DNA of 64,000 nt from an uncultured Pelagibacteraceae bacterium (GTDB lineage Bacteria; Pseudomonadota; Alphaproteobacteria; Pelagibacterales; Pelagibacteraceae), in NCBI GenBank assembly GCA_902624885.1, contig CACNZU010000001.1, positions 81,535 through 145,534 on the forward strand. Reading direction: 5' to 3'. This document shows positions 1 through 9,702 of this stretch, piece after piece. A model generated the notes under the pieces. The model was not told where the DNA came from. It was given only the letters and a program-made list of their open reading frames with translations, and searched no databases. Positions within the stretch are counted from its first letter, which is position 1. Every line of letters begins with the position of its first letter. The translations under genes and the position numbers were made by a program.

Positions 1-100
1 CTTCGTAACATGTTCCACCCATCAAAATTACAATTAGCCATGAAAATGCTTTACCAACTGAAGTTGATAATTGATCTGCAAAATGAATAAATCCCCTCAT
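1..100 (-). CDS. TRAP transporter small permease (DctQ-like), N-terminal fragment truncated by window edge
   Basis: Reverse-strand reading MRGFIHFADQLSTSVGKAFSWLIVILMGGTCYE, downstream of a TRAP solute-binding gene. Confidence 0.7.
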   Translation of the reverse strand, partial: MRGFIHFADQLSTSVGKAFSWLIVILMGGTCYE

Positions 101-137
101 GAATTTTTAAAGTATTCTAATTTTTTTGTAATTTCCA

Positions 138-171
138 TAAAAAAAGGGGGCGTAAAAACGCCCCCTTTTAT
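138..171 (-). terminator. Intrinsic-terminator-like hairpin between dctP and dctQ
   Basis: On the minus strand GGGGGCGT-TTTT-ACGCCCCC followed by a T tract. Confidence 0.8.
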
Positions 172-184
172 GTTTAAAATATAA

Positions 185-1333
185 TTAAATTTTAACTTTT
201 GCTATTGAGCCGAATTCATTCTCGTAAGCCAACTTATAATTTGGTTGATTCATGAGTAAGTACTTCATAACTCTCTTAGCGTATTTCTTCTGTGAATCTA
301 CAATCTTTTTAAAGAATGGATCTTTCTTATTGAAATCTCCGATTACTTTATCCCAACCTTTTAACTGTTGAGCTAAAATCGCATCAGATGTTTGATACAC
401 ATTTACTTTATGCTGGTTCATCAATTTAGATAAGTCAGCTGAGTATCTTACTAATGCTTTAAAGTAGTTATCACTGTTCGCAGCATAAGCAGCATTTTTT
501 AGGATTGCCTGATGTTTAGGCGATAATCCGTTAAATGTCTTCTTATTTACTGGGATTTCAAACATCTCTTGAGATTGGTGGAAGCTTCCTAAGTGATAAT
601 GCTTAGAAACATCTTGCATACCAAACTGAGAGTCTGATGTTGGGTTGTTAAACTCAGCAGCTTCAATCAAACCTGTCTTCATTGCAGGCTGAATTTCACC
701 ACCTGGTAATTGTCTTACAACCATTCCCATTGCTGTTAATACGTTAGTAGCTAATCCTACTGTTCTGTACTTCATACCTTTTACATCAGATACTTTTGTT
801 ACGTTCTTTTTGAACCATCCAAAAGGCTGTGCAGGCATTGGCATATGGAAGAAACCAATATAGTCGAAACCAACTTTTGCAAGTGTTTCATCATAAAGTT
901 TTCTACCTCCACCATACTCTATCCATCCCATAATTTCTTGAGATGACATTCCGTATGACGGACCAGTACCGAATAGAGAAGCTGCTGGATTTTTTCCATA
1001 CCAGTAAGCTGTTACCCAGTGTCCCATATCAAGTACACCTGAACTTACTGCTTGTCCAATCTCCGAAGTCTTAACTACAGCTCCAACTGGCTGAAGATCA
1101 ATTTTTAATTCACCTCCAGACATGTCGCCTACCATTTTTGCGTAGTCGCCAGCCATTTCAAAGAAAATGTTAGCGCCTGACGGCCAAGCCGCTTGCATCT
1201 TTAAAGTTTGCGGAGCACCAAATGCAATGTTAGGCATTGCAACTGTTGCTGCTGCTGCAGCACCCGTAGCTGCTGCTGCTTTAAAGAACTTACGTCTTGA
1301 TGGAGTTTTTACTCCTTTTTTTATTTTTGACAT
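185..1333 (-). CDS. dctP: TRAP transporter solute-binding protein (DctP/TakP-like) with Tat-type signal
   Basis: RRKFFKAAAATG signal; PGGEIQPAMKTGLIEAAEF motif typical of the TakP/lactate-type SBP family; AGGAGG-like SD (cggaggacatATG). Confidence 0.85.
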   Translation of the reverse strand: MSKIKKGVKTPSRRKFFKAAAATGAAAAATVAMPNIAFGAPQTLKMQAAWPSGANIFFEMAGDYAKMVGDMSGGELKIDLQPVGAVVKTSEIGQAVSSGVLDMGHWVTAYWYGKNPAASLFGTGPSYGMSSQEIMGWIEYGGGRKLYDETLAKVGFDYIGFFHMPMPAQPFGWFKKNVTKVSDVKGMKYRTVGLATNVLTAMGMVVRQLPGGEIQPAMKTGLIEAAEFNNPTSDSQFGMQDVSKHYHLGSFHQSQEMFEIPVNKKTFNGLSPKHQAILKNAAYAANSDNYFKALVRYSADLSKLMNQHKVNVYQTSDAILAQQLKGWDKVIGDFNKKDPFFKKIVDSQKKYAKRVMKYLLMNQPNYKLAYENEFGSIAKVKI

Positions 1334-1438
1334 ATGTCCTCCGTTAGTTAATTAACTGAAATATTTAAGCACAATCTCAATTCAGAGTCTCGCTCTTTTT
1401 AGAATTATTTTAAATTGCAGATTCAATCTCTAGGTGTA

Positions 1439-2395
1439 CTAATTCACCTGATCTTTAGGATTCTTACCAGAAAAAAAATCTTCAAGATTTTTTGTTGCCC
1501 TAAATGCCATATCCCACCTCGTTCTTTTTGTTGCGCTTCCTAGATGAGGAAGTAAAAAAATATTTTTTAACTTCAAATATTCCGGATGAATTTTTGGCTC
1601 ACCATTGTAAACGTCTAAACCGTAAGCGAATACTTTTCCGCTTTTTAATGCTTCGATCATAGCATCATCGTCAACTATATCTCCTCTTGCTGCGTTACCT
1701 ATAACAGTATTTTCTTCCAGATAGCTTAGCGTTTCTTTATTCACAAGTTTTGTTGTTTCTGGAGTTGCTGGACAATTGATTGATAAAAATTCACTTTGCT
1801 TAAAAAGACTTTTTAAATCTTTATGATAAATTGCACCATCCTCAAGTTCTGGTGAAAGTTTAGATCTGTTATGGTAATGAATTTCCATATTAAAAGCCTT
1901 GGCTCTTTTAGCGACTGCTCTGCCTATTCTACCCATTCCTAAAATTCCTAATTTTTTATTGGACATTTGTTTTCCTAACAAAAAATCCCATGACCACTTC
2001 CAACTTTGGGTTTCGGCCGCTAAACGTCCCTCATAAGCTTTTCTTGAAGCACCTAATAAAAGTAAAATCTGAATATCTGCTGTAGCATCTGTAAGTACAT
2101 CAGGTGTATTCGTCACGGTAATTCCTTTTTCTTTTGCAGCCTTTATATCTATATTTCCAAAGCCAACTGCGCCGTTAGCAATAATTTTTATAGAACTAGA
2201 AAGTTTAGAGATAGTATCAGCATTAATAGGATCGGAAACAGAACTTAATATCCCGTCAAAATTTTTTGAGCCATTTATTATTTCTTGAGGCTTATAAATC
2301 TTATCGTCTTTATTTAAAGTAACTTCAAATAATTCTTTAAGTTTCTCCTCGTTTTCTTTGAGAAGTCTTCTTGTAACAAAAATCTTTTTTTTCAT
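1439..2395 (-). CDS. D-isomer 2-hydroxyacid dehydrogenase (glyoxylate/hydroxypyruvate reductase type)
   Basis: GxGxxG motif LGILGMGRIGRAVAKRAKAF and NAARGDIVDDDAMIEAL motif. Confidence 0.88.
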   Translation of the reverse strand: MKKKIFVTRRLLKENEEKLKELFEVTLNKDDKIYKPQEIINGSKNFDGILSSVSDPINADTISKLSSSIKIIANGAVGFGNIDIKAAKEKGITVTNTPDVLTDATADIQILLLLGASRKAYEGRLAAETQSWKWSWDFLLGKQMSNKKLGILGMGRIGRAVAKRAKAFNMEIHYHNRSKLSPELEDGAIYHKDLKSLFKQSEFLSINCPATPETTKLVNKETLSYLEENTVIGNAARGDIVDDDAMIEALKSGKVFAYGLDVYNGEPKIHPEYLKLKNIFLLPHLGSATKRTRWDMAFRATKNLEDFFSGKNPKDQVN

Positions 2396-2396
2396 T

Positions 2397-3695
2397 TTAA
2401 AAATTATTTAACTTATATGGCTTAGGGCCTCCGGTAAACCAATCAAGCAACTCTACAGTATGAATAATTGGTATTCTAGTGCCAGCTGATATTTGTGTCA
2501 TGCAGCCTATATTACCTGTTGAAATAAAATCAGGTGAAATTTTTTCTATATTATTTACTTTATTTTTTAAAAGTGATTTTGCCATTTTTTGGTGTAAAAT
2601 ATTGTAAGTGCCCGCGGAGCCACAACACAAATGTCCTTCCGGAATATCTATTACTTCGTTACCAGTTTTTGAAATTAAGTCTTTTGGTTGATCGTGAACT
2701 TTTTGTCCATGTTGCATCGAACATGCTGAATGATAGGCTATTCTATATTTTTTTTCTGAGTTTAAATTTATGTTTAATTTTAAATTTTCGTCGAGGTACT
2801 CAGTAATATCTTTAGTTAATTCTGAAATTTTTTTTGCTTTCTTTTTTAAGTCTTTATCGTTTTTAAAAATATGACCATAGTCTTTTAGTGTTGTCCCACA
2901 TCCAGATGTATTACTTATTATCGCATCTAATCCATTTTTAAGATACTCTTCGTGCCAGCTCTCAATATTATTTTTAAATGACTCGTGTGCTAGTTTTTGT
3001 TTCCCCAAATGATGATTTAAAGACCCACAACAATTAATATCCGGCATCACAACAACTTCAACATTATGCCTATTTAAAAGTCTTATTGTAGCCTCGTTTA
3101 TTTCAGGAGAAATAACTCTTTGGACACATCCAGTTAATAAAGCCACTCTTGAAACCTTCTTGCCTTTATTGACCTCGTAAACTTTTTGATCTTTTAATTT
3201 TTTTCCTGGGATTTTATCTGGCATTAAATTTAATGCGTTTCTTATAAATTTTGGAAATAAAAAACTAAATGGTTTTATTATTTTAGATGATAAAGCCATT
3301 AACAAAAATACTTTTGGTCTTGGTAATACAAAAGAAAGTATATTTCTAAATACTCTATCTAAAAAAGGCCTTTTGTAAGTTTCTTCAACATAATTCCGAC
3401 CGTGGTCAATTAAATGCATATAGTTCACTCCTGAAGGGCAAGTCGTCATACATGAGTAACAGGATAAACAACTATCTATGTGTTTTGCTATTTCTTTTGT
3501 GGCCGGTTTTTTATTCTCTAACATATCTTTTATGAGATATATTCTTCCTCTTGGTCCTTCTAACTCCTCTCCATTTACTTGATAAGTAGGGCAAGTAGCA
3601 TTACACATTCCACAGTGAACGCATTTCCTTATAATTGTTTCACTCGTTTTATTGTCTTTGTCTTGAAGTTGTTTATCTGTAAAAGATGTTTGCAT
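2397..3695 (-). CDS. glcF: Glycolate oxidase iron-sulfur subunit
   Basis: Two 4Fe-4S motifs CVHCGMCNATCP and CLSCYSCMTTCP; CCG motifs; adjacent to glcE and glcD. Confidence 0.93.
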   Translation of the reverse strand: MQTSFTDKQLQDKDNKTSETIIRKCVHCGMCNATCPTYQVNGEELEGPRGRIYLIKDMLENKKPATKEIAKHIDSCLSCYSCMTTCPSGVNYMHLIDHGRNYVEETYKRPFLDRVFRNILSFVLPRPKVFLLMALSSKIIKPFSFLFPKFIRNALNLMPDKIPGKKLKDQKVYEVNKGKKVSRVALLTGCVQRVISPEINEATIRLLNRHNVEVVVMPDINCCGSLNHHLGKQKLAHESFKNNIESWHEEYLKNGLDAIISNTSGCGTTLKDYGHIFKNDKDLKKKAKKISELTKDITEYLDENLKLNINLNSEKKYRIAYHSACSMQHGQKVHDQPKDLISKTGNEVIDIPEGHLCCGSAGTYNILHQKMAKSLLKNKVNNIEKISPDFISTGNIGCMTQISAGTRIPIIHTVELLDWFTGGPKPYKLNNF

Positions 3696-4955
3696 TTAAA
3701 TTCCTGTGTACATTTTCCCTGGATTAAAAATCCTTTTTGGATCAAAACTCCTTTTAATTTTTTCACTTATTTTATACTTAATTGGATCTATTGTAAAAAT
3801 ATCAGCAGAGGCTTTAAGATCGTCCTCTATTTTAATTAAAGTGATATATCCTTGGTGTTTTTTTACAATATCCTTAATATCACTTAGTATTTTGGCGTCT
3901 AATGTTTCAAATGCTGCCCAAATCAGACTCCCTCCCCAATCAACAAAATATTTTATATCATAACTTTTAAGTTTTTGAATAACCTGTAAGGTTTCACTTA
4001 TTGGAAGAACTATCCTTAATAGATTACTTTCTAATTTTTTAAAAACCTCCAAATTTTTGGTCCTGTTCCAAAAGATATTACTTTGTTCATTTTCTAAAAT
4101 AGAAAGCTCTTGATCCAAAAGACCTAATTCTTTAGACAGTCTCTTTACTCTTTGATCAACAGAATTTGTTGGACCTTCAATTCTTATAGCAGTTAAACCT
4201 CCATCGTGTGTGAGATCATTAAGAACAAAATCTTTTCCAAAATAGTCTGGATAAAAAACTCCGCCAGATGGATCTGTAGAAGATGACAATGCTTTTCCAA
4301 GAAAGTCTAGTGCTTTTTTTAGATGAGGATTCTTTATCACTAAAGTTTTACTTGTTTCTGGTTTTGGTAAAACTTTTATAGAAAGCTCAGTTAATATCGT
4401 GAGTGTTCCAAAAGATCCTGATATTAATTTACTTAAATCATATCCAGTAACATTCTTAACTACTGTTCCCCCAGATTTGATAGTTTCACCTTTTCCGTTA
4501 ATCCCTTGAAAACCAAGTATGTGATCTCGAACACTTCCAACTTTAAATCTTCGTGATCCAGCAAAATTACATGAAACGACTCCACCAATCGAACCGCTGT
4601 TACTTTCTCCAGAAAATAAGTATCCAAAATCATTCGGTTCAAAAGCTAATTGCTGATTATTTTTATCTAGCTCCTTTATTATTTCTTTCAAAGGTGTGCC
4701 GGCTTTAACTTTGATATAGAGCTCTTCAGGTTTGTAATCAATTATACCTTTATAATCAGAGAGATCTAAAGTTTTTTCAGATTGAAAATTTCTTCCAATT
4801 TTATTTTTTGATTTTAATCCATTGATTTCAAGTGGTATATTTTTCTTATAACAAGTTTTAACTATCTCAACTATTTCCTGTCTAGAGGTAGGTTTAAAAA
4901 TATTTTGATTAAAATCTAGGGATGTCTGGGAATTTTGTTTTTCCTCCATGGACAT
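3696..4955 (-). CDS. glcE: Glycolate oxidase FAD-binding subunit
   Basis: FAD-linked oxidase fold (PTSRQEI...LEINGLKSK; GGVVSCNFAGSRR); the track's ORF runs to 4976, an internal ATG (MSMEEK) at 4955 is a plausible start. Confidence 0.88.
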   Translation of the reverse strand: MSMEEKQNSQTSLDFNQNIFKPTSRQEIVEIVKTCYKKNIPLEINGLKSKNKIGRNFQSEKTLDLSDYKGIIDYKPEELYIKVKAGTPLKEIIKELDKNNQQLAFEPNDFGYLFSGESNSGSIGGVVSCNFAGSRRFKVGSVRDHILGFQGINGKGETIKSGGTVVKNVTGYDLSKLISGSFGTLTILTELSIKVLPKPETSKTLVIKNPHLKKALDFLGKALSSSTDPSGGVFYPDYFGKDFVLNDLTHDGGLTAIRIEGPTNSVDQRVKRLSKELGLLDQELSILENEQSNIFWNRTKNLEVFKKLESNLLRIVLPISETLQVIQKLKSYDIKYFVDWGGSLIWAAFETLDAKILSDIKDIVKKHQGYITLIKIEDDLKASADIFTIDPIKYKISEKIKRSFDPKRIFNPGKMYTGI

Positions 4956-6411
4956 GGACTCTCCCTTCCTCAGCACATTTTCTAAGTATTGGATAAACTT
5001 TGCCTGGATTTAATAATGAATTTGGATCTAAAGCAACTTTAATTGTTAATTGTTGTTGTATATCTTTATCATTGAATGCTTCACACATTAATTCTCTTTT
5101 CTCTATACCAACTCCGTGTTCACCAGTAAGAGCCCCGCCGACCTTTACACAATATTTTAAAATATCAGCTCCAAACTCCTCACATTTCCTCAAAGACTCT
5201 TTGTCATTTGCATCAAACATAATTAAAGGATGAAGGTTTCCGTCCCCTGCATGGAATGCGTTGGCTACTGGCAAATTATATTTTTTAGACAGTCTTGAGA
5301 TTTCATTTAAAACCTCAGCAAGTTTTCCTCTAGGTATTGAGCCATCCATACACATGTAATCAGGCGCTAAAACTCCACAAGCCGGAAAAGCTGCTTTCCT
5401 ACCAGCCCAAAATTTTAATCTCTCTTCATTTGATTTACTGATTTTTAAACTTGATGAATTATTTTTTTCAGCAATCTCTTTTGTCTTTTGAATGTAAGCT
5501 TCAACTTCATGTTCTGTTCCATCAAATTCTACAATCATCATCGCTTCTGCATCAGTTGGGTAACCTGCTTTAGAATAATCATTAGTTGCTTTGGTCAGAG
5601 CTTTATCCATTATTTCCATCCCAGCCGGGATACATCCCTCTGCAATTATTTCAGCAACACAGTTTCCTGCATCTTCAATTGATGGAAAACCAACTAAAGC
5701 AGCTTTAACAACTTCAGGTGACTTTAAAATTTTTACGGTAACCTCTGTGATAACACCAAGTAAACCTTCTGAACCTGTCATCAAGCCTAAGAAATCATAT
5801 CCCTCCGCGTCCATAGCTTTACCACCAAATTTAGTTACAGTTCCATCCATTAAAACTACTTGAATACCCAAAAGGTTATTTGTAGTAGCACCATATTTAA
5901 GAGAATGAACTCCGCCAGAATTTTCAGCTACGTTTCCGCCTATGGAACATGCAATTTGACTTGATGGATCCGGAGCATAATAAAAACCTTTGTCTTGAAC
6001 AGCATGAGTGATTGCTAAATTTGTTACGCAAGGTTGCGTTACCACACATCTATTTTCGTAATCAATTTCAATTATTTTATTAAATTTTCCCATTGCCATT
6101 AGAACACAATCTTCTAAAGGCATCGAACCACCAGATAAACCAGTACCTGCTCCTCTTGGAACTACTTTTACTTTGTTCTCATTGCAATATTTTAAAATTT
6201 GACTAACTTCCTCAACTGTCTCTGGCATAACTACTAAAAGAGGCATTTGTCTATAAGCCGTTAAGCCGTCAGTTTCGAATGGTCTTAGTTCATCAGGATT
6301 CGAAAGAACATTTTTAAAATTGATAATTCTACGAAGATCTGAAGCAATTTTATCTTTTTTAGACATAATTGCGTTATCGACTTTTGGCATTTGTAAACTA
6401 CTCATAATCAA
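4909..6411 (-). CDS. glcD: Glycolate oxidase subunit GlcD (FAD-linked)
   Basis: VVPRGAGTGLSGGSMPLEDCV, HAGDGNLHPL, GEHGVGIEKRELM motifs; FPDIPRF C-terminus. Confidence 0.94.
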   Translation of the reverse strand: MIMSSLQMPKVDNAIMSKKDKIASDLRRIINFKNVLSNPDELRPFETDGLTAYRQMPLLVVMPETVEEVSQILKYCNENKVKVVPRGAGTGLSGGSMPLEDCVLMAMGKFNKIIEIDYENRCVVTQPCVTNLAITHAVQDKGFYYAPDPSSQIACSIGGNVAENSGGVHSLKYGATTNNLLGIQVVLMDGTVTKFGGKAMDAEGYDFLGLMTGSEGLLGVITEVTVKILKSPEVVKAALVGFPSIEDAGNCVAEIIAEGCIPAGMEIMDKALTKATNDYSKAGYPTDAEAMMIVEFDGTEHEVEAYIQKTKEIAEKNNSSSLKISKSNEERLKFWAGRKAAFPACGVLAPDYMCMDGSIPRGKLAEVLNEISRLSKKYNLPVANAFHAGDGNLHPLIMFDANDKESLRKCEEFGADILKYCVKVGGALTGEHGVGIEKRELMCEAFNDKDIQQQLTIKVALDPNSLLNPGKVYPILRKCAEEGRVHVHGGKTKFPDIPRF

Positions 6412-6413
6412 TC

Positions 6414-7577
6414 CTACTTAAGCATTTTTGATATTTTATCTAGTGCTTTTTGAATGTTATCCCTCGATGCAGCGAAGCTAAAACGTACATAATCTACTGA
6501 TGTTTTGCCAAATGCTGTTCCTGGAACAATTGCCACACCTGCCTCATGCATACATTTCTTTGAAAATTCACTTCCACTCATACCTGTTCCCTTTACATTT
6601 GGAAAAGCGTAAAACGCTCCGCCAGGCATACTGCATTCAACTCCAGGTAAATCGTTTAAACCTTTGTGAATTAATTTTCTTCTTTGATCAAACTTTTCCA
6701 TCATATGATGTATAGAATCGTCTGGTCCATCTAATGCTGCTATTCCAGCAAATTGTGAAGGCGCATTTACACAAGAAAAACTATTTATAGCTAATTTAGT
6801 TACATGAGGAATTAAATTTTCTGGCCACACGCTCCATCCCATTCTCCAGCCAGTCATAGAGTAAGCTTTGCTCCATCCATCTAAAACAATCAACCTGTCT
6901 TGTAAATCTGGGTAATTGAAAAAAGTCGGCATCTCTTTTCCATCGAAAATTTGTCTGCTATAAATTTCGTCACTAAGAATTGTGACGTGTGGATGTTTCT
7001 TTAAACCTTCAGCAAGAAAATCAATTGCAGGTTTTTCAACAAAACTTCCTGTTGGATTATTTGGATTAATCAGAATTATAAGACGAGTTTTGTCTGTTAT
7101 CAAAGATAAAATTTTTTCAGGATCAAATTTTAAATCCTTTTCTTTTGTTAAATCATATGGAACTGCTTTGGCACCAGTATAATTGATCATAGACTCATAA
7201 ATTGGAAAACCAGGTGTTGGATGAACTATTTCTGCACCAGGCTCTCCAATCATTTGAATAGCAAAGTACATTGTAGGTTTTCCACCTGGCATAATCATAA
7301 TCCGCTCAGGACTTACCTCTTTTTTATATAAACTTTTTATTTTTCTTGAAACTGCTTGCCGGCATTCAGCAATCCCGTTAGCTAAGACATATCCATGATG
7401 CCCGTCATCTATAGCTTTTTTTGCTGCATCCATAATATGTTTAGGTGTCATAAAATCTGGCTGACCTAAACCTAAGTGAATCATTTCTTTGCCTTGAGCC
7501 TCAAGTTTCTTTGCTTCAGCTAAAACACTAAAAGCTGTCTCAGTTCCAAGCCTATCTAAATTTTTCGCTAATTTCAT
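6414..7577 (-). CDS. Class I/II pyridoxal-phosphate aminotransferase
   Basis: NPNNPTGSF motif, SDEIYSRQIFDG, PLP-lysine motif SKAYSMTGWRMGW. Confidence 0.92.
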   Translation of the reverse strand: MKLAKNLDRLGTETAFSVLAEAKKLEAQGKEMIHLGLGQPDFMTPKHIMDAAKKAIDDGHHGYVLANGIAECRQAVSRKIKSLYKKEVSPERIMIMPGGKPTMYFAIQMIGEPGAEIVHPTPGFPIYESMINYTGAKAVPYDLTKEKDLKFDPEKILSLITDKTRLIILINPNNPTGSFVEKPAIDFLAEGLKKHPHVTILSDEIYSRQIFDGKEMPTFFNYPDLQDRLIVLDGWSKAYSMTGWRMGWSVWPENLIPHVTKLAINSFSCVNAPSQFAGIAALDGPDDSIHHMMEKFDQRRKLIHKGLNDLPGVECSMPGGAFYAFPNVKGTGMSGSEFSKKCMHEAGVAIVPGTAFGKTSVDYVRFSFAASRDNIQKALDKISKMLK

Positions 7578-7626
7578 ATATTTAACCTAATATTTATTAT
7601 CACTTTTGAAAACTAGTTTTTTCGCA

Positions 7627-8775
7627 TCACCTATATGCAATTTTTGTTTTATTTAGCTCTTTTATGCTTTTACATCCTAATAAAATCATATCTCTTCTAA
7701 TTTCATCTCTCATTCTTTTAAGAATTTGTTCTACACCTTTTTGACCACCAGCTCCTAATGCAAACAGAAAACCTTTTCCAAAACTGCAAGCTGTTGCTCC
7801 AAGGGATAGAGCTTTAAGAACATGTGTTCCTCTTCTTATTCCACCATCTAAAATAATTTCTATTTTTCCTCCAACTGCTTCAGCTATCGCAGGTAACTGA
7901 TCAAATGGAGATCTCGATCCATCGAGTTGTCTTCCACCATGATTTGAAAGCATGATAGCAGATGCGCCAATATCAACTGCTCTTTTAGCATCTTCAACTG
8001 ACATTACTCCTTTTAAAGCGAAAGGCCCTCCCCATTTCTTCACTACATACTCTGCATCCTTCCAGCTCATAGCTGGATCATATTGCTCGTTAATATAATC
8101 CATTACGCCTTTAGCAATACTTGATCCTTTTTTTGTCCAATGAGAAACGTTTGCTAGTTGAAATTTTTCATGCGTTAAATAATTAAACGCCCATTTGGGA
8201 TGCATTGCAAAACTCATTAGACTTTTTAAAGTGAGTTTTGGTGGAGTTGTAAAACCCCATTTATGATCTCTTTCGCGATTTCCAGCCACAACTGTATCAA
8301 CTGTAAGACACATTGCTTTAAATCCAGAACTTTTACATCGGTCAATTAAATTATCAGTTAATCCTTGATCTTTATGAATATAAAGTTGAAAAAGTTTAGG
8401 TCCCCCGGAGATGTTAGAAACTTCCTCAATAGATGAAGTTGCCATTGTAGACATACTATAAAAAGTTCCAAATTTTTCTGCGGCTCTAGCTGAAGCTTTA
8501 TCGCCATCATGATGATAAAGTCTTTGCATAGCTGTCGGTGATAAAAAAATAGGTAGATCAATCTTTTGGCCGAACACTTTTGTCGAAAGATCTGGCTCGC
8601 CAACACTTGCTAGAATATTTGGAACTAAATCACATTTTAAAAAAGACTCAGTATTTCTTTTTAAAGTAGTCTCATCGTCCGCTCCACCATCTATGTAATG
8701 AAAGATTGGGGCTGGTAAGTTTTTTTTTGCTAATTTTCTAAAATCTTCAAAATTATAACAATCATTTAAATTCAT
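7627..8775 (-). CDS. FMN-dependent alpha-hydroxy-acid oxidizing protein (LldD/glycolate oxidase family)
   Basis: SNHGGRQLDG active-site motif; FHYIDGGADDETT N-terminus; ILDGGIRRGTHVLKAL. Confidence 0.92.
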   Translation of the reverse strand: MNLNDCYNFEDFRKLAKKNLPAPIFHYIDGGADDETTLKRNTESFLKCDLVPNILASVGEPDLSTKVFGQKIDLPIFLSPTAMQRLYHHDGDKASARAAEKFGTFYSMSTMATSSIEEVSNISGGPKLFQLYIHKDQGLTDNLIDRCKSSGFKAMCLTVDTVVAGNRERDHKWGFTTPPKLTLKSLMSFAMHPKWAFNYLTHEKFQLANVSHWTKKGSSIAKGVMDYINEQYDPAMSWKDAEYVVKKWGGPFALKGVMSVEDAKRAVDIGASAIMLSNHGGRQLDGSRSPFDQLPAIAEAVGGKIEIILDGGIRRGTHVLKALSLGATACSFGKGFLFALGAGGQKGVEQILKRMRDEIRRDMILLGCKSIKELNKTKIAYR

Positions 8776-8780
8776 TGTTA

Positions 8781-9299
8781 CTAAAAGTTTTTTGAAAAAG
8801 TTATTTGTTGATTATCTGTACCTGGATTAGTTTCACCCCAGTCATTGTTTGAAATATGACTATAACTATATCCTAGCTTGGAGTTCTCAAAAATATCTAT
8901 ACCGACTTTAATCTCACTTTTAAATTCTAAAGCACTTCCTAGATCTTTACCGCTGCCCTTTTCATAAAATCCCGGGGTAAAACTAGGTAAAATTTTAAAT
9001 GGTCCTATTCCATACTGAGCCTCTACTCCTGAATAAATATAGGCAGAATCTTTTGCGGTAATGAATGCCCCTGTAATTGGTTTGAACTTTCCTAGAAATG
9101 TGTCCCTAAATAATTCTGGATTTTTATGTTCAATACCAAACAAAGTTGTCTTGTCATCCCCCTCCTTGTCAATAACATCAAAGGTTCCTGTATAGAAAGA
9201 TAATTCGTTATTCGACTCTTCAGCATGAAATGGAGACGAAAATAAAACAATAAAAAGTATTTTAAGAAAAATTTTAATTTTCATGAAAAAAAAATACAA
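8781..9299 (-). CDS. Acyloxyacyl hydrolase / lipid A 3-O-deacylase (PagL)-like outer membrane protein
   Basis: Signal peptide; C-terminal LGYSYSHISNNDWGETNPGTDNQQITFSKNF resembling the PagL H-S-N region. Confidence 0.65.
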   Translation of the reverse strand: MYFFFMKIKIFLKILFIVLFSSPFHAEESNNELSFYTGTFDVIDKEGDDKTTLFGIEHKNPELFRDTFLGKFKPITGAFITAKDSAYIYSGVEAQYGIGPFKILPSFTPGFYEKGSGKDLGSALEFKSEIKVGIDIFENSKLGYSYSHISNNDWGETNPGTDNQQITFSKNF

Positions 9300-9333
9300 T
9301 TAAATGACGAATATGTACAGACTACTTTTAAAT

Positions 9334-9702
9334 TTAGCCCTTTTTTCTCCTAATAAAGTGGAAAATAATTAACGCACCACCCACGAGAACAATATATGGG
9401 AATATCCAAAGAATAAAATTTTGTTTACTGAATTGAGGTTTATAAACTATCCAGTCCCCGTATTTATCTGCCATAAAAGAGTATATCTCATTTTCCGATT
9501 TTCCTTCTTTAATTAAATCTTTAACAACCAGTTTAATTGTTTGTGCAAAATCAGAATTAGAGTCTGAAATTGACTGACCTTGACAAACTAAACACCTTAA
9601 ATTTTTATAAATTTGATTAATGTCCAAGGATTTTTCACTAGCTAATAAATTATTAAAAACAAATATTATAATTAAAAAAATTATTCTTATCTTCATTATC
9701 AA
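9334..9702 (-). CDS. ccmH: Cytochrome c-type biogenesis protein CcmH/CcmL
   Basis: LRCLVCQGQSISDS motif, C-terminal TM helix, ccm context. Confidence 0.92.
   Translation of the reverse strand: MIMKIRIIFLIIIFVFNNLLASEKSLDINQIYKNLRCLVCQGQSISDSNSDFAQTIKLVVKDLIKEGKSENEIYSFMADKYGDWIVYKPQFSKQNFILWIFPYIVLVGGALIIFHFIRRKKG

Noticed and set aside
1167-1355. 62-aa plus-strand Ala-rich ORF
   Set aside because: Antisense to the Tat signal region of dctP; alanine run is the complement of GCN codons.
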